Assembly (NCBI GenBank): GCA_028712695.1
Contig: JAQTQZ010000006.1
Location: 85,434-149,433, forward strand
Direction of reading: 5' to 3'
Source of the DNA: Methylovulum sp.
GTDB taxonomy: Bacteria > Pseudomonadota > Gammaproteobacteria > Methylococcales > Methylomonadaceae
Length of the DNA stretch: 64,000 bases
This document shows positions 8,421 to 17,053 of this stretch, one piece after another. The stretch's first letter is position 1, and each line of letters begins with the position of its first letter. The notes under the pieces were generated by a model. That model was not told where the DNA came from and searched no databases. It worked only from the letters and a program-made list of their open reading frames with translations. The position numbers were made by a program, and so were the translations under genes.

Positions 8421-8770
8421 CACAATGGGTGCAAGCACATCCCTTAGCACCTATCCATGTCGATTGCGCCATCACGGTGATGCTGAAGATCCTCGACGGC
8501 AAATGCAAAATGCGGGCGGCGGAAAAGCATGTGATGGAACGGCTCTACGACGAGGTGAAAACCCAGCCTGGCCAGCTGCTGGATGCGGCGCTCCATCCCT
8601 TGATTGCGCAAGCCCGCAGTCATCTTGATGACGCGATGAAAAACATCATCTACGAACAACGCCTGCTGGCGGAAACAGCCATCTCCCGCCCCGTGATGAA
8701 AAGCTTTAAGGCCATGATCCGTCAAGAAGGCTTGCTAGCCGGTGCCCCGGACGAGGAAGGGCAACCCTGA
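8405..8770 (+). CDS. Unknown protein co-transcribed with the NifX-like gene
   Basis: A 121-residue, soluble, mostly helical protein that I cannot place in a family. AGGAGG lies 8 bases before the ATG, inside the end of the preceding gene. The 16-bp overlap implies tight coupling, and the shared NifA-type promoter implies production only during nitrogen fixation. Visible traits are two Cys (CAITVMLKILDGKC, residues about 21-34), a helix rich in charged residues in the middle, and an acidic tail (APDEEGQP). A role in FeMo-co handling or nitrogenase maturation is inferred from context only. Confidence 0.8.
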   Translation: MQDPVAQWVQAHPLAPIHVDCAITVMLKILDGKCKMRAAEKHVMERLYDEVKTQPGQLLDAALHPLIAQARSHLDDAMKNIIYEQRLLAETAISRPVMKSFKAMIRQEGLLAGAPDEEGQP

Positions 8771-8841
8771 TAAAGCCGGGGCAATCAACCGGAGACTGTG
8801 TAAATATTCTATGTCGCATACCCTTCATATCCGGCCAAAAT

Positions 8842-8857
8842 TGTCAACATGCACGCA
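8842..8857 (+). promoter_or_regulatory. Imperfect NifA site upstream of nifF
   Basis: TGT-N10-GCA, one base off TGT-N10-ACA, centred about 108 bp before the start point expected from the sigma-54 promoter at 8931. The spacing is right but the mismatch makes it uncertain. Confidence 0.35.
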
Positions 8858-8930
8858 CCTAAACGAAGATGATGCCGCGTTTAAATAGGCTATATCACTA
8901 ATATTTAATATGAAAAATGTTGGTGTGATC

Positions 8931-8946
8931 TGGATCAATACTTGCT
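8931..8946 (+). promoter_or_regulatory. Sigma-54 promoter for nifF
   Basis: TGGATCAATACTTGCT keeps GG and GC at the exact sigma-54 spacing and lies 60 bp before the nifF start. It gives nifF and the downstream LRV gene their own nitrogen-regulated promoter. Confidence 0.7.
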
Positions 8947-9005
8947 GGCTTTAATCGAAACGGCTGTACAGCCACTACTCCAGCATTCTTGAACAGAGGT
9001 GATTT

Positions 9006-9560
9006 ATGAGCAAAATCGGCATTTTTTTCGGAACAGACACCGGCAGCACCCGGCTGGTGGCCAAAAAGATTTTCAGCATGTTAGGCGATGAATTGGCGGA
9101 CAAACCCAAAAACATCAACCGCACCCGTATTGCCGAATTGTTACAGTACGATGCCCTGATTTTGGGCACGCCCAGCTATGGGGTGGGTGAGTTGCCGGGT
9201 CTATCGACGGGCTGCGTAGAAGCCAATTGGGCGGAGTTTGCGCCTTATCTGGATGATGCCGATTTGTCCGGCAAGCGCGTGGCATTGTTCGGATTGGGCA
9301 ATCAGGAGCGCTACGCAGACCGTTTTGCAAGTTCCATGATCCACCTCTACCGGCTGTTTTACGGCTACGGCGCTGACATTGTCGGCCGCTGGAGCACCGA
9401 AGGCTATCAATTTGAGCATTCCCATGCCGTCATCGACGGTCAGTTTGTTGGCTTAGCATTAGACCAACGCACCCAACCACATTTGACCGAAGAGCGGCTT
9501 AAACTATGGCTGGCACAAATTACCCCACAGCTTCTCCCAGTAGCAGCCGAGGCAATCTAG
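9006..9560 (+). CDS. nifF: Nitrogenase-type flavodoxin
   Basis: A 184-residue long-chain flavodoxin that carries low-potential electrons to nitrogenase reductase. The FMN phosphate loop is at the N-terminus (GIFFGTDTGSTRLVAKKI). The 50s-loop region is GTPSYGVGELPG, and the 90s loop FGLGNQERYADRFASSM is followed by the long-chain insertion. A sigma-54 promoter lies 60 bp upstream, and the gene is 1 bp from the LRV gene that follows. Both context and sequence point to NifF rather than a housekeeping flavodoxin. Confidence 0.92.
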   Translation: MSKIGIFFGTDTGSTRLVAKKIFSMLGDELADKPKNINRTRIAELLQYDALILGTPSYGVGELPGLSTGCVEANWAEFAPYLDDADLSGKRVALFGLGNQERYADRFASSMIHLYRLFYGYGADIVGRWSTEGYQFEHSHAVIDGQFVGLALDQRTQPHLTEERLKLWLAQITPQLLPVAAEAI

Positions 9561-9561
9561 C

Positions 9562-10341
9562 ATGGCTACAATTACGCAGGATGAAGAAACGGCAGACCTG
9601 ACCCCACTCGCGGACTGCACGCATTGTGACTACCGCGAAACCTTGCTACAGGCTGACCAATGCAAGCCGGGCGATTGTTGCGTAGTCGCCAATAGCGGCC
9701 GGCAAATCGACCGGTTTTTCAAGGCAAATCCCGGCTATGCAGCCGACTATACCCATGACTACTTTTGGGAGCGCCGGGCCATTGCCGCCCGTTATTTGCC
9801 CACCAGCCAATTGCGCCCGTTGCTGACCGACCCCGACGAGGCGGTCAGGCGGGTGCTGGCTTACCGTGTGCCGTTGGAATGGCTGGTGGAATTGCGCGGT
9901 GACCCTGACCGGGAAGTCAGGATCACCGTCGCTGACCGTTTACCGGAGCAAGAATTGGAGGTGATGGCCAATGACCCTGATTATTTGGTGCGGGTCTATG
10001 TCGCCAAACGCTTGCCGGTAGGCCGTTTATTCAGAATGGTTGCTGATCCTGACGATCAAGTCCGGCGCACGGTGGCCGAACGCATACCGCCCGTCAGCTT
10101 GGGCCTGATGGTCAACGATACTGAAGTCGATATTCGCCGTATTGTCGCCCAGCGCATAGAAGCCGATGACCTGGCCTTAATGATTGAAGACAGTGATTGG
10201 ACTGTCCGTTATGAAGTGGCGTTGCGCGCAGCGCCAAGCTTGTTGCAACAGCTGTTTGATGACGCGGAAGAAGATGTCCGGTTGAGCGCCAAACAACGTT
10301 ATAACGCGTTATCTATTGCGGGCAGTGTGAGCCCGCAATAG
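9562..10341 (+). CDS. 4Fe-4S leucine-rich-repeat-variant (LRV) protein
   Basis: A 259-residue protein with an N-terminal Cys cluster (C-x2-C at residues 19-22, then C and CC at about 33-39), which in the Azotobacter LRV protein binds a 4Fe-4S centre. It is followed by about seven 24-residue LRV repeats with the pattern DPDxxVRRxVAxRLP (for example NDPDYLVRVYVAKRLP, ADPDDQVRRTVAERIP). The family is found almost only beside nif genes; its exact role is unknown. It is almost joined to nifF (1 bp gap), and its stop abuts the leftward ApaH-like gene. Confidence 0.9.
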   Translation: MATITQDEETADLTPLADCTHCDYRETLLQADQCKPGDCCVVANSGRQIDRFFKANPGYAADYTHDYFWERRAIAARYLPTSQLRPLLTDPDEAVRRVLAYRVPLEWLVELRGDPDREVRITVADRLPEQELEVMANDPDYLVRVYVAKRLPVGRLFRMVADPDDQVRRTVAERIPPVSLGLMVNDTEVDIRRIVAQRIEADDLALMIEDSDWTVRYEVALRAAPSLLQQLFDDAEEDVRLSAKQRYNALSIAGSVSPQ

Positions 10342-10354
10342 CCAAAAACTTACG

Positions 10355-11146
10355 CTATCCGCTGACGCTGATTTTTTCAGGCGTAGCCGACAATTTCAGC
10401 GCGGTTAGCCCACCTTGTTTGGACAGCGGATAAATTCCAGGATAAGCGTCATCTTCAAAATGGGCATCATCTGCAAAAATGATGTTCAAATTGGCGGTGA
10501 TCCGCTCGGGCTGCCGGTACCAAGGCATTAAACCGTCGCTCTGGCTTGCCAACGCACCACTGGCATGAAAATCCAGTTTACCTTGGCCGTTGCAGTATTT
10601 CATCAGCGTATAAGCATTGGTGATGAAATTCAGCCGCTTCCAGCCCCTAAGCTTGGCGTGCCAGCGCGATTGGTCTTGCACCCAATTTTCAAAAAAAGCC
10701 GCATGGTTGCCTTGTACCAGCACTGATTCAACTTCATAGGCAAACGTTAACGCTTGGCTAAACGTCCATTCGCCCGGAATGCCCGCATGCACCAGCGTGA
10801 AATTGAGTTTGCTGTCGTGATGGATCAACGCACGGCGGCGTAGCCATTTCAACAGCTCATCACGATCCGGTGCGGCTAGCGTTTCTTCCAGCGTATCGCC
10901 CATTTTCGGCTCTGCCAAGCCTTCCGCCAATGCCAGCAAATGCAGCTCCTGGTCACCCAGCACGGTGACGGCTTTTTTGCCCAAGTTTTTGACAAACCTG
11001 AGCACAGCCAACGATTCCAGGCCGTCATTGACCAAATTGCCGACAAACCATAAGCAATCGTTTTCCGGATCAAACTGTATTTTTTCCAATAAGGCCATTA
11101 ACGCTTGATAATCGCCTTTTACACTGCCGATGGCATAAGTTGTCAT
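10355..11146 (-). CDS. ApaH homologue lacking the metallophosphatase motifs (pseudoenzyme)
   Basis: A 263-residue protein aligning along its length with ApaH, the symmetrical Ap4A hydrolase (YAIGSVKGDYQALMALLEKI; LLKWLRRRALI; FITNAYTLMKYC). The metal-binding motifs are gone: GDVHG is GSVKG, GDLVxRG is GNLVNDG, GNHD is GDQE, and the late FGHW is FADD. Only the HAGI motif remains. It therefore should not hydrolyse Ap4A, though it may still bind a nucleotide or partner. The start at 11146 has a good AAGGAAAGG site; a longer frame to 11188 does not. It is the last of five co-directional genes. Confidence 0.85.
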   Translation of the reverse strand: MTTYAIGSVKGDYQALMALLEKIQFDPENDCLWFVGNLVNDGLESLAVLRFVKNLGKKAVTVLGDQELHLLALAEGLAEPKMGDTLEETLAAPDRDELLKWLRRRALIHHDSKLNFTLVHAGIPGEWTFSQALTFAYEVESVLVQGNHAAFFENWVQDQSRWHAKLRGWKRLNFITNAYTLMKYCNGQGKLDFHASGALASQSDGLMPWYRQPERITANLNIIFADDAHFEDDAYPGIYPLSKQGGLTALKLSATPEKISVSG

Positions 11147-11207
11147 ACCCTTTCCTTCCAAGTCCTTAGCCATTGCACTGACGGGCAACCAAAAACTACC
11201 TGCCAGT

Positions 11208-11807
11208 TCAATCGACGTGATGAGTTGATCTGAACTGTCTATTTGTCGGAATGACTTGCCGGAACGTCAAATTAATCCGCCCTTCAGTCACATTTTGGTC
11301 AATAGGCACACTGTGTAGCCAATCGTGTTGAAAACTGGGGCGCATAACCAGCAAACTGCCGCTAGGCAATAAAAGTTGCCCCGAATCCAACGTTTTTTTA
11401 TGCCGGAATGCAAATAACCGCGCCGCGCCTAAAGTCAACGACGCGATAAAAGGTTGTTCGCCCAGTTCCGGTTCATTATCCGCGTGCCAACCGACATGAT
11501 CGTCGCCGTTGCGGTACAAGTTGACCAATACCGAATTAAACCGGTATGCCAAGAAGCCTTCGACCTTTGCCCTGATTTCCGACAGCTGCGGTGTCCACGG
11601 GCGGGTTTCCAGCAGATTGTTGCTGTAACTGTAGCGAATGCCAGGATCGGCGTGCCAAGTCTGTAATCTGGGTAAGATGAATTGCCGCCCAGCGACGATA
11701 TAACGGTTATCTGGCCAATCTTGTCCCTGCAAACACTGATAAATCCGTGTGCTTTCAGCGGTATCGTAAAAACCGTCAATGGTCTCCAATTCAGGGTAAA
11801 GCGCCAT
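11208..11807 (-). CDS. AlkB-family 2-oxoglutarate/Fe(II) DNA repair dioxygenase
   Basis: A 199-residue AlkB/ABH2-type enzyme that removes alkyl groups from DNA bases by oxidation. Iron ligands H108-x-D110 (GWHADNEP) and H165 (LHSVP) are present, as is the 2-oxoglutarate/substrate Arg pair R177 and R183 (GRINLTFR). The nucleotide-recognition region YSYSNN is at residue 59. The size is that of the ABH2/ABH3-like bacterial branch rather than E. coli AlkB. It lies 12 bp after the hemerythrin gene, in the same direction. Confidence 0.9.
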   Translation of the reverse strand: MALYPELETIDGFYDTAESTRIYQCLQGQDWPDNRYIVAGRQFILPRLQTWHADPGIRYSYSNNLLETRPWTPQLSEIRAKVEGFLAYRFNSVLVNLYRNGDDHVGWHADNEPELGEQPFIASLTLGAARLFAFRHKKTLDSGQLLLPSGSLLVMRPSFQHDWLHSVPIDQNVTEGRINLTFRQVIPTNRQFRSTHHVD

Positions 11808-11819
11808 TAAACCATACGC

Positions 11820-12215
11820 TCAACTACCGGACTGTTTGTTGATATGCGCCGCCAAGGCAGTGTCCATCATTGTCACATGCAGCCCAAACCATTGCGGAAG
11901 CCGTTCCTTGACGAATGAGCGGCCAAAAACAATCAAGCCCTTATCGACCCGTGATTTAAATTGCTTGAACTCACCCAGCACCCGCTGATGTTCGCCTTTA
12001 TGGTCGGCTACGCCAGGGTATGCGTATTGCGCCATCAATTGGTTTTCCCGCTCGAAATGCTGTTCGGTATGTTCGTACAATTGTTGGAACAACGCGGGGA
12101 AATCCCCGTTATTGGCGGTATCCAACGCATTCAGCAAGTTGATGAATTCCTCATGATCCTTATCAATCGGCCCGTAAGCCACCGTCAGCGCTTCAGTTTT
12201 TTCCAGCAATGCCAT
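11820..12215 (-). CDS. Bacteriohemerythrin
   Basis: A 131-residue non-haem di-iron O2-binding protein. All ligand motifs are in order: H in KDHEEF, HTEQHFERE (H-x3-E), H in VADHKGEH, and H-x4-D in HVTMMD. The ATG at 12215 is preceded by AGGTGGG; the six codons before it would need a TTG start. In methanotrophs, hemerythrins store or deliver O2, for example to particulate methane monooxygenase. Here the neighbours are AlkB and a GST, so an oxygen or redox role fits. Confidence 0.93.
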   Translation of the reverse strand: MALLEKTEALTVAYGPIDKDHEEFINLLNALDTANNGDFPALFQQLYEHTEQHFERENQLMAQYAYPGVADHKGEHQRVLGEFKQFKSRVDKGLIVFGRSFVKERLPQWFGLHVTMMDTALAAHINKQSGS

Positions 12216-12260
12216 TTTTCCCACCTTATTCAATTCAAACGTGGCTCACAGGCTGCCCTG

Positions 12261-12881
12261 TCAGTCCACACGATACCCTTCTTCCATCAACACCCGCCTG
12301 ACCACCGGACGCGCCAGCATCAGGCGGTAGTGTGCCAGGCACCGTTCCGGTAGCGCAACGCCGGTTTTGTCCGCCCAAAATTCAACATAAAACAGTGCGG
12401 CGTCGGCAATGCTAAACGCGCCCGCCGCATAGCCTTCCGGCGGCAAGCTGCCGTTAACGACAGCAAACGCCCGATTGACAATATCCAGCCCTTGCGCCTT
12501 GACGGCTTCAACATCGGTGGCGTTGGCGGTGAATTTGTCGGTGGTGAAAACTCTGGCAAAACCTTGCCCATGGATCGTGCCAACCACATAATCCATCAGC
12601 TCAATGACGTGGGCGTCACCGTCCGGATCACCGGGCAACAATTTGGCTTTGGGATGGCTGCGCGCCAACCAATAGGCAATGGCTTGGAATTCGGTCAGAG
12701 CTGCGCCGTCGTTGCGCACCAATGTCGGGATGGTGGCTTTGGGGTTGATGGCCAAATATTCCGGCGTGGTGTGGTCGCCAGCCATCAGGTTGACCAGATG
12801 CGCTTCAAAAACCAGGTCGAGCTCTTCCAACAAAATATGGATGCCGGTCGAACAAGAACCTGGGGTCATATACAATTTCAT
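12261..12881 (-). CDS. Beta-class-like glutathione S-transferase
   Basis: A 206-residue GST: N-terminal thioredoxin-fold domain starting MKLYMTPGSCSTGIHILLEEL, with the Ser-Cys pair of bacterial beta-class GSTs at residues 9-10, and the cis-Pro segment KATIPTLV followed by ALTEFQAIAYWLA. A helical C-terminal domain (about 90-206) carries FSIADAALFYVEFW. AGGAAAA lies before the ATG. It probably conjugates or reduces electrophiles using glutathione; the substrate is unknown. It is part of the leftward run with hemerythrin and AlkB. Confidence 0.88.
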   Translation of the reverse strand: MKLYMTPGSCSTGIHILLEELDLVFEAHLVNLMAGDHTTPEYLAINPKATIPTLVRNDGAALTEFQAIAYWLARSHPKAKLLPGDPDGDAHVIELMDYVVGTIHGQGFARVFTTDKFTANATDVEAVKAQGLDIVNRAFAVVNGSLPPEGYAAGAFSIADAALFYVEFWADKTGVALPERCLAHYRLMLARPVVRRVLMEEGYRVD

Positions 12882-12910
12882 GCGGTTTTCCTATGGGTTG
12901 AGGGGCTGCA

Positions 12911-13369
12911 TCACCGGCATTCCAGAACATACGCATTAGCCTCTAGCGCGAAGTTTTGCCATAAGCCTGCGATGTCGCGTTTCACTTCGTTCACATAAAC
13001 CTTGTCCGGTTTATGTTCGTCAGGAAAATTGGATAAGGCGCAAGAGGTGCGATGTTTGTCGACGACAAACAGTAAAAATTCGTCAACGTAACCATCGAAA
13101 GCCGCCAAGGCCTGTTTGGTTAAATCCGCCAAGCCCAGATTGATTGGGGACGCGGTGCTATCAAACGGCAAGGTTTTCAGATACGCCAAGGCTCCGTCGT
13201 AAGCCTGTGCCAAAACAGCCAACACATTGCGTTGGAAACAGCCATCCCATTGCTGCCGCGAAAGGTCTTGGGCAAGCAATTGTCCGTAGTGGTTTCTCAG
13301 CAGCGTTTTTTGTCCGGCAATATAGCGATGGAATTGGGCGATGCTGTCGGCGTTATTCTGTAAGTTCAT
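12911..13369 (-). CDS. Hypothetical helical protein
   Basis: A 152-residue, probably soluble all-helical protein that I do not recognise. AAGGGA precedes the ATG at 13369. It is the first gene of a five-gene leftward run (gaps 29, 45, 12 and 61 bp), so its promoter should lie in 13370-13450, where a small hairpin GGGCAT/ATGCCC is found at 13433-13450. Two Cys near the end and a middle FLLFVVDKHRTSC segment are the only notable traits. No function is proposed. Confidence 0.75.
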   Translation of the reverse strand: MNLQNNADSIAQFHRYIAGQKTLLRNHYGQLLAQDLSRQQWDGCFQRNVLAVLAQAYDGALAYLKTLPFDSTASPINLGLADLTKQALAAFDGYVDEFLLFVVDKHRTSCALSNFPDEHKPDKVYVNEVKRDIAGLWQNFALEANAYVLECR

Positions 13370-13793
13370 CACTGTCCCTTGTTATAAAGTGCCAACGCAG
13401 TAAAAAAGCCTGTCGCAATTTAGGTTAGTTAGGGCATGGCGCTATGCCCAATGTGGTGATCGTATCGAATCAAAAAGAAAGGCATTCAAGAATGAGGCCA
13501 ACTTACAATAGCCAACCTATCAATTGCTTTAAAACCAAGCAGCACGGCTTTCCCGGCGATTCGACCAATGCGGTCAAACTTATCGCTGGCATCAAACAAT
13601 GTCATAAACCCGACAAAACCAGGATTGCCGACCAAGGACGGGATAGGGAAATTGGCTCTCCAGATCAAATTGCCGCTAACGGAAGTGTCTGGGTATATGG
13701 CGCGTTAGGGTGAAGGTGAGAACCCTCGCATTTATCGCCCAGTGGGCACAGGCGGTTGGAAACTTGCCTGTCTAGTCCCGCATTTGACGGTGG

Positions 13794-13817
13794 TTTACAC
13801 AGATTTTTTACACTCTC
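13794..13817. repeat. Solo IS256-type end, in an otherwise empty gap
   Basis: TTTACACAGATTTTTTACAC followed by TCTC resembles the end found beside the IS256 transposase remnant at 7749-7772. No transposase is nearby. The gap 13370-13904 has short overlapping ORFs on both strands, none with a ribosome site or a family likeness. Confidence 0.35.
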
Positions 13818-13862
13818 AAAAAAATCTGGTTTAATCCGCACTACCTTATTTAGGCGCTTCTT

Positions 13863-13872
13863 AACGTTAGGC
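13863..13872 (+). other. attC R'-like box before the LamG gene
   Basis: AACGTTAGGC is identical to the end of attC site 2 and, like it, is followed within about 35 bp by a gene. No partner R'' box was found upstream, so this may be a chance match or a worn site. Confidence 0.25.
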
Positions 13873-13904
13873 TTTCCCTTATCCAACTTTTCTTAGGACA
13901 ACCC

Positions 13905-14816
13905 ATGAAAAAAACGCTTGCTACCGCAATAACCTCGGCTTTGTTAATGCTAAGCCAATCATCAATGGCAGATTTGACAACCGGACTCGCCGCGCACTAT
14001 TCATTTGATGATTGCACGGCAACTGACAATAGCGGCAACCATAACAACGGCACCATCACCGGCTCATTGCAATGTGTCAAAGGCGCAGACAACCAAGCGT
14101 TGCAGTTTGATGGTGCGAGCTATATCACTGTGCCTAGTGCGGCTACCTTGCATCCCGCTAAAGAATGGACAATGGCGTTTTGGATTCGGGTGGACAGTTA
14201 TGCCAACCAATTTTCTGCAATTATCCACAAAGGCGGCGCTGCGACCACATGCGGCACCAATAGGGAATATACCGTATGGCTACAAAACAACGCCTCCTTT
14301 CTTCAAGCTGTAGCGGGAGGGGACAATGCCAACCACTGTCAGGCCTACTTTTCAAGCAAACCCTTCACGCCTTCCACAGGCAAATGGTTGCATTATGTCG
14401 GTATTATCGACCGCTCCAACCATGTCATGAAAATCTACCTAAATGGCAAACTAAGCACCTTATTAGCAGACCAATTCAGCAGCTTCAATAGCAACACGGC
14501 TGATTTGCGTATCGGTTCAACAGAGGAAATAAACGGTGCATTCGCGCCCTTCAAAGGCTCGCTTGACGATGTCCGTTTTTATGACAGATCATTAACCGAG
14601 ACAGAAATCAAAGAGCTATATACCAGAGTAAAACCAATTAGCGGCAGCGTTTCCGGCTTGCAAGACTACACAGCCACTTGCACCAACATCACCACAGGTA
14701 AAAGCAAAATCATTCCGCTGGCCAACGGTTTGGACAAATGGAGCTGTAATTCAGCTGGCTTGAAAAGCAACGAAGGCGATAGCATTGAAATTAAGTTAAA
14801 TGGGACATCTTGGTAA
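13905..14816 (+). CDS. Secreted LamG-domain (concanavalin A-like) protein
   Basis: A 303-residue protein with a Sec signal peptide (MKKTLATAITSALLMLSQSSMA). A LamG/jelly-roll domain follows at residues about 28-240: LAAHYSFDDCTATDNSGNHNNGT, FWIRVDS, GKWLHYVGIIDRSNHVMKIYLNGK, and DDVRFYDRSLTETEI near its end. The last 60 residues are a separate Cys-containing tail. Such domains bind sugars or matrix components. It stands alone; a strong double hairpin lies 10 bp after the stop. Confidence 0.85.
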   Translation: MKKTLATAITSALLMLSQSSMADLTTGLAAHYSFDDCTATDNSGNHNNGTITGSLQCVKGADNQALQFDGASYITVPSAATLHPAKEWTMAFWIRVDSYANQFSAIIHKGGAATTCGTNREYTVWLQNNASFLQAVAGGDNANHCQAYFSSKPFTPSTGKWLHYVGIIDRSNHVMKIYLNGKLSTLLADQFSSFNSNTADLRIGSTEEINGAFAPFKGSLDDVRFYDRSLTETEIKELYTRVKPISGSVSGLQDYTATCTNITTGKSKIIPLANGLDKWSCNSAGLKSNEGDSIEIKLNGTSW

Positions 14817-14825
14817 TTGACTGAG

Positions 14826-14875
14826 CGGGACGGGGTTTTGTAACCCTCGTCCCGAACATTTCAGGAATGTTCGGG
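14826..14875. terminator. Two overlapping, mutually exclusive hairpins between convergent genes
   Basis: Hairpin 1: CGGGACG-GGGTT / AACCC-t-CGTCCCG (14826-14854). Hairpin 2: CCCGAACATT / AATGTTCGGG (14851-14875). They share CCCG at 14851-14854 so both cannot form at once. They lie between the LamG gene and the leftward ybiT. There is no long T tract, so they might be a bidirectional terminator or an RNA-stability element. Confidence 0.6.
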
Positions 14876-14922
14876 AACACAAAAAACGTTATGGGACAGA
14901 TAACAATCCCCAACTCACGGCC

Positions 14923-16512
14923 CTATCCCAGTTGGCTACTTAAATAATCCTCATAATTTCCACTAAAATCAACAATCCCGTGCGGGGTCAATTCGATGAT
15001 CCGCGTTGCCAGCGATGACACGAACTCGCGGTCATGGCTGACGAAAATCAAGGTGCCGGGATAATTTTCCAGTGCGGTATTGAGCGATTCAATCGATTCC
15101 ATATCCAAATGGTTGGTCGGTTCATCCATGACCATGATGTTATTTTTTTGCAAAATCAGCTTGCCAAACAGCATCCGGCCTTTTTCGCCACCGGACAACA
15201 CCTTGACGGATTTGTTGATTTCATCCTGCGAAAACAATAACCGCCCCAGCGTGCCGCGCATGGTCTGGTCGTCATCGCTTTCTTTGCGCCATTGCCCCAT
15301 CCAGTTGATTAATGTCAAATCTTCGGCAAAATCTTCGGCATTGTCTTGTGGGAAATAACCGACTTCTGAATTTTCAGACCATTTCACGTTGCCTGCATCA
15401 GGCGTCAAATCACCGACCAAGGTGCGCAATAACGTCGATTTACCAATACCGTTAGGGCCAATTACGGCAATCCGCTCGCCAACAGCAACCATCAGGTTTA
15501 GGTTTTTAAACAACGGTTCGCCGCCGTAACCTTTGCTTAAGCCTTCGACTTCCAACGCCAAACGGTGCAGTTTTTTGGTTTGGTCGAAGCGGATAAACGG
15601 GTTGACGCGGCTAGAAGGCTTGACCTCATCAAGCTTGATTTTTTCCAACTGCTTGGCGCGTGAGGTGGCTTGCTTGGCTTTGGACGCATTCGCAGAGAAG
15701 CGGCTGACAAACGTCTGCAGTTCGGCAATCTGGGCTTTTTTCTTGGCATTTCCAGAAAGCAAGCGTTCGCGCACTTCGGTTACGGCGATCATGTAATCGT
15801 CATAATTCCCCGGATAAACGCGCAATTCGCCATAATCCAGATCAGCCATGTGCGTGCAGACGCTGTTTAAAAAATGCCGGTCATGCGAGATGATAATCAT
15901 CGTGCAGTTGCGCTCGTTAAGCACGTCTTCCAGCCAGCGTATCGTGTTGATGTCAAGGTTGTTGGTCGGCTCGTCCAACAGCATGATGTCGGGGTTGGCA
16001 AACAAGGCTTGCGCCAGCAACACCCGCAATTTCCAGCCCGGCGCGACGGCGCTCATCAGGCCATAATGCTGTTCCACCGGAATATCCAGGCCTAACAAAA
16101 TTTCCCCGGCTCGCGCTTCGGCGGTATAGCCGTCCAGTTCGGCAAATTCAACTTCCAGCTCGGCTACCTGCATCCCCTCGTCTTCAGACATCTCCGGCAG
16201 GCTGTAGATGCGGTCGCGCTCCTGTTTGACCTGCCAGAGCTCTTTATGCCCCATGATAACTGTGTCAATCACGGTAAACTCTTCAAACGCGAATTGGTCT
16301 TGGCGCAGGTTTCCTAGGCGTTCGTTAGGCGTGACCGAGACGTTGCCTGCCGAAGGCTCCAAGTCGCCGCTAAGGATTTTCATCAGCGTCGACTTGCCGC
16401 AGCCATTCGCGCCGATCAGGCCGTAACGGTTGCCGTCGCCAAACTTAACGGAGATATTTTCAAACAGGGGCTTAGCCCCGAACTGCATGGTGATATTAGC
16501 GGTAGAGATCAA
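14923..16512 (-). CDS. ybiT: ABC-F ribosome-associated ATPase YbiT
   Basis: A 529-residue tandem ABC ATPase without membrane segments, near-identical in layout to E. coli YbiT (530 residues). First Walker [10 protein letters not shown] is at about residue 35, with [11 protein letters not shown] linker rich in Lys/Ala follows ([27 protein letters not shown]). Second Walker A is GPNGIGKST, with the full [12 protein letters not shown] signature and [13 protein letters not shown] proteins bind the ribosomal E site and relieve stalling. The start used is a TTG at 16512, matching the E. coli N-terminus (VTMQFG region); no in-frame ATG is close. Confidence 0.95.
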   Translation of the reverse strand: MISTANITMQFGAKPLFENISVKFGDGNRYGLIGANGCGKSTLMKILSGDLEPSAGNVSVTPNERLGNLRQDQFAFEEFTVIDTVIMGHKELWQVKQERDRIYSLPEMSEDEGMQVAELEVEFAELDGYTAEARAGEILLGLDIPVEQHYGLMSAVAPGWKLRVLLAQALFANPDIMLLDEPTNNLDINTIRWLEDVLNERNCTMIIISHDRHFLNSVCTHMADLDYGELRVYPGNYDDYMIAVTEVRERLLSGNAKKKAQIAELQTFVSRFSANASKAKQATSRAKQLEKIKLDEVKPSSRVNPFIRFDQTKKLHRLALEVEGLSKGYGGEPLFKNLNLMVAVGERIAVIGPNGIGKSTLLRTLVGDLTPDAGNVKWSENSEVGYFPQDNAEDFAEDLTLINWMGQWRKESDDDQTMRGTLGRLLFSQDEINKSVKVLSGGEKGRMLFGKLILQKNNIMVMDEPTNHLDMESIESLNTALENYPGTLIFVSHDREFVSSLATRIIELTPHGIVDFSGNYEDYLSSQLG

Positions 16513-16577
16513 GGTGGTTTTCCATAGTGGTTTTTGTAGAGTAAAAACGGGCTTTACTCTGGGGAAATAAAAAATTT

Positions 16578-17051
16578 TTACAGCAGCAAGTTATCATCAA
16601 TCGCAATGAACCGGTTGCTGGCCTGAATAAGCGAAGGTGCCGTCAAAGTTGGCACGCCATACACTTCGGTTGTCACACCATAAGCTCTGCGGGTTTTATT
16701 AAGCAGCAGGTCAAAATCACCATCGCCAGACAATAAGGTAATCACGTCAACCAGTGGCGCGTAGTCGATAATATCCAAGGTGATGCCGACATCCCAATCG
16801 CCTTTGGCCGAGCCGTCACTGCGCTGGATATAGGGCTTCAGTTTCACCTCAAAACCGATGTTCCGAAGTATCTGCTGAAACCCTTGCTGTTTACTGTCGC
16901 CTTTGTCGATCGCGTAGGCTATCGCCGCGACAACCTGCCGGTTGGCGGTGGCCTGTTGCCAGAATGTACTGTAGCTGAAATGCCGTTGGTAGCTTTGCCG
17001 TGTGGTGTAATAAATATTTTGCACATCGGCAAAGATGGCGACTTTTTCCAT
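16578..17051 (-). CDS. NYN-domain (LabA/DUF88-like) putative RNase
   Basis: A 157-residue single NYN domain of the PIN-like nuclease fold. Acidic catalytic positions are visible: D9 in [12 protein letters not shown] in [12 protein letters not shown], and [10 protein letters not shown]. LabA-type proteins are thought to cut or bind RNA; the biological target is unknown. It ends 65 bp before the ybiT start and begins 2 bp after ppnP in the same direction, so ppnP and this gene are probably co-transcribed. Confidence 0.85.
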   Translation of the reverse strand: MEKVAIFADVQNIYYTTRQSYQRHFSYSTFWQQATANRQVVAAIAYAIDKGDSKQQGFQQILRNIGFEVKLKPYIQRSDGSAKGDWDVGITLDIIDYAPLVDVITLLSGDGDFDLLLNKTRRAYGVTTEVYGVPTLTAPSLIQASNRFIAIDDNLLL

Positions 17052-17053
17052 GG

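Noticed and set aside
8842..8857. A perfect NifA site for nifF
   Set aside because: Only TGT-N10-GCA is present, so I list it as imperfect and do not count it as a firm NifA site.
13444..13886. Overlapping frames on both strands before the LamG gene
   Set aside because: None has a ribosome site or family likeness; the region holds IS and attC remnants instead.
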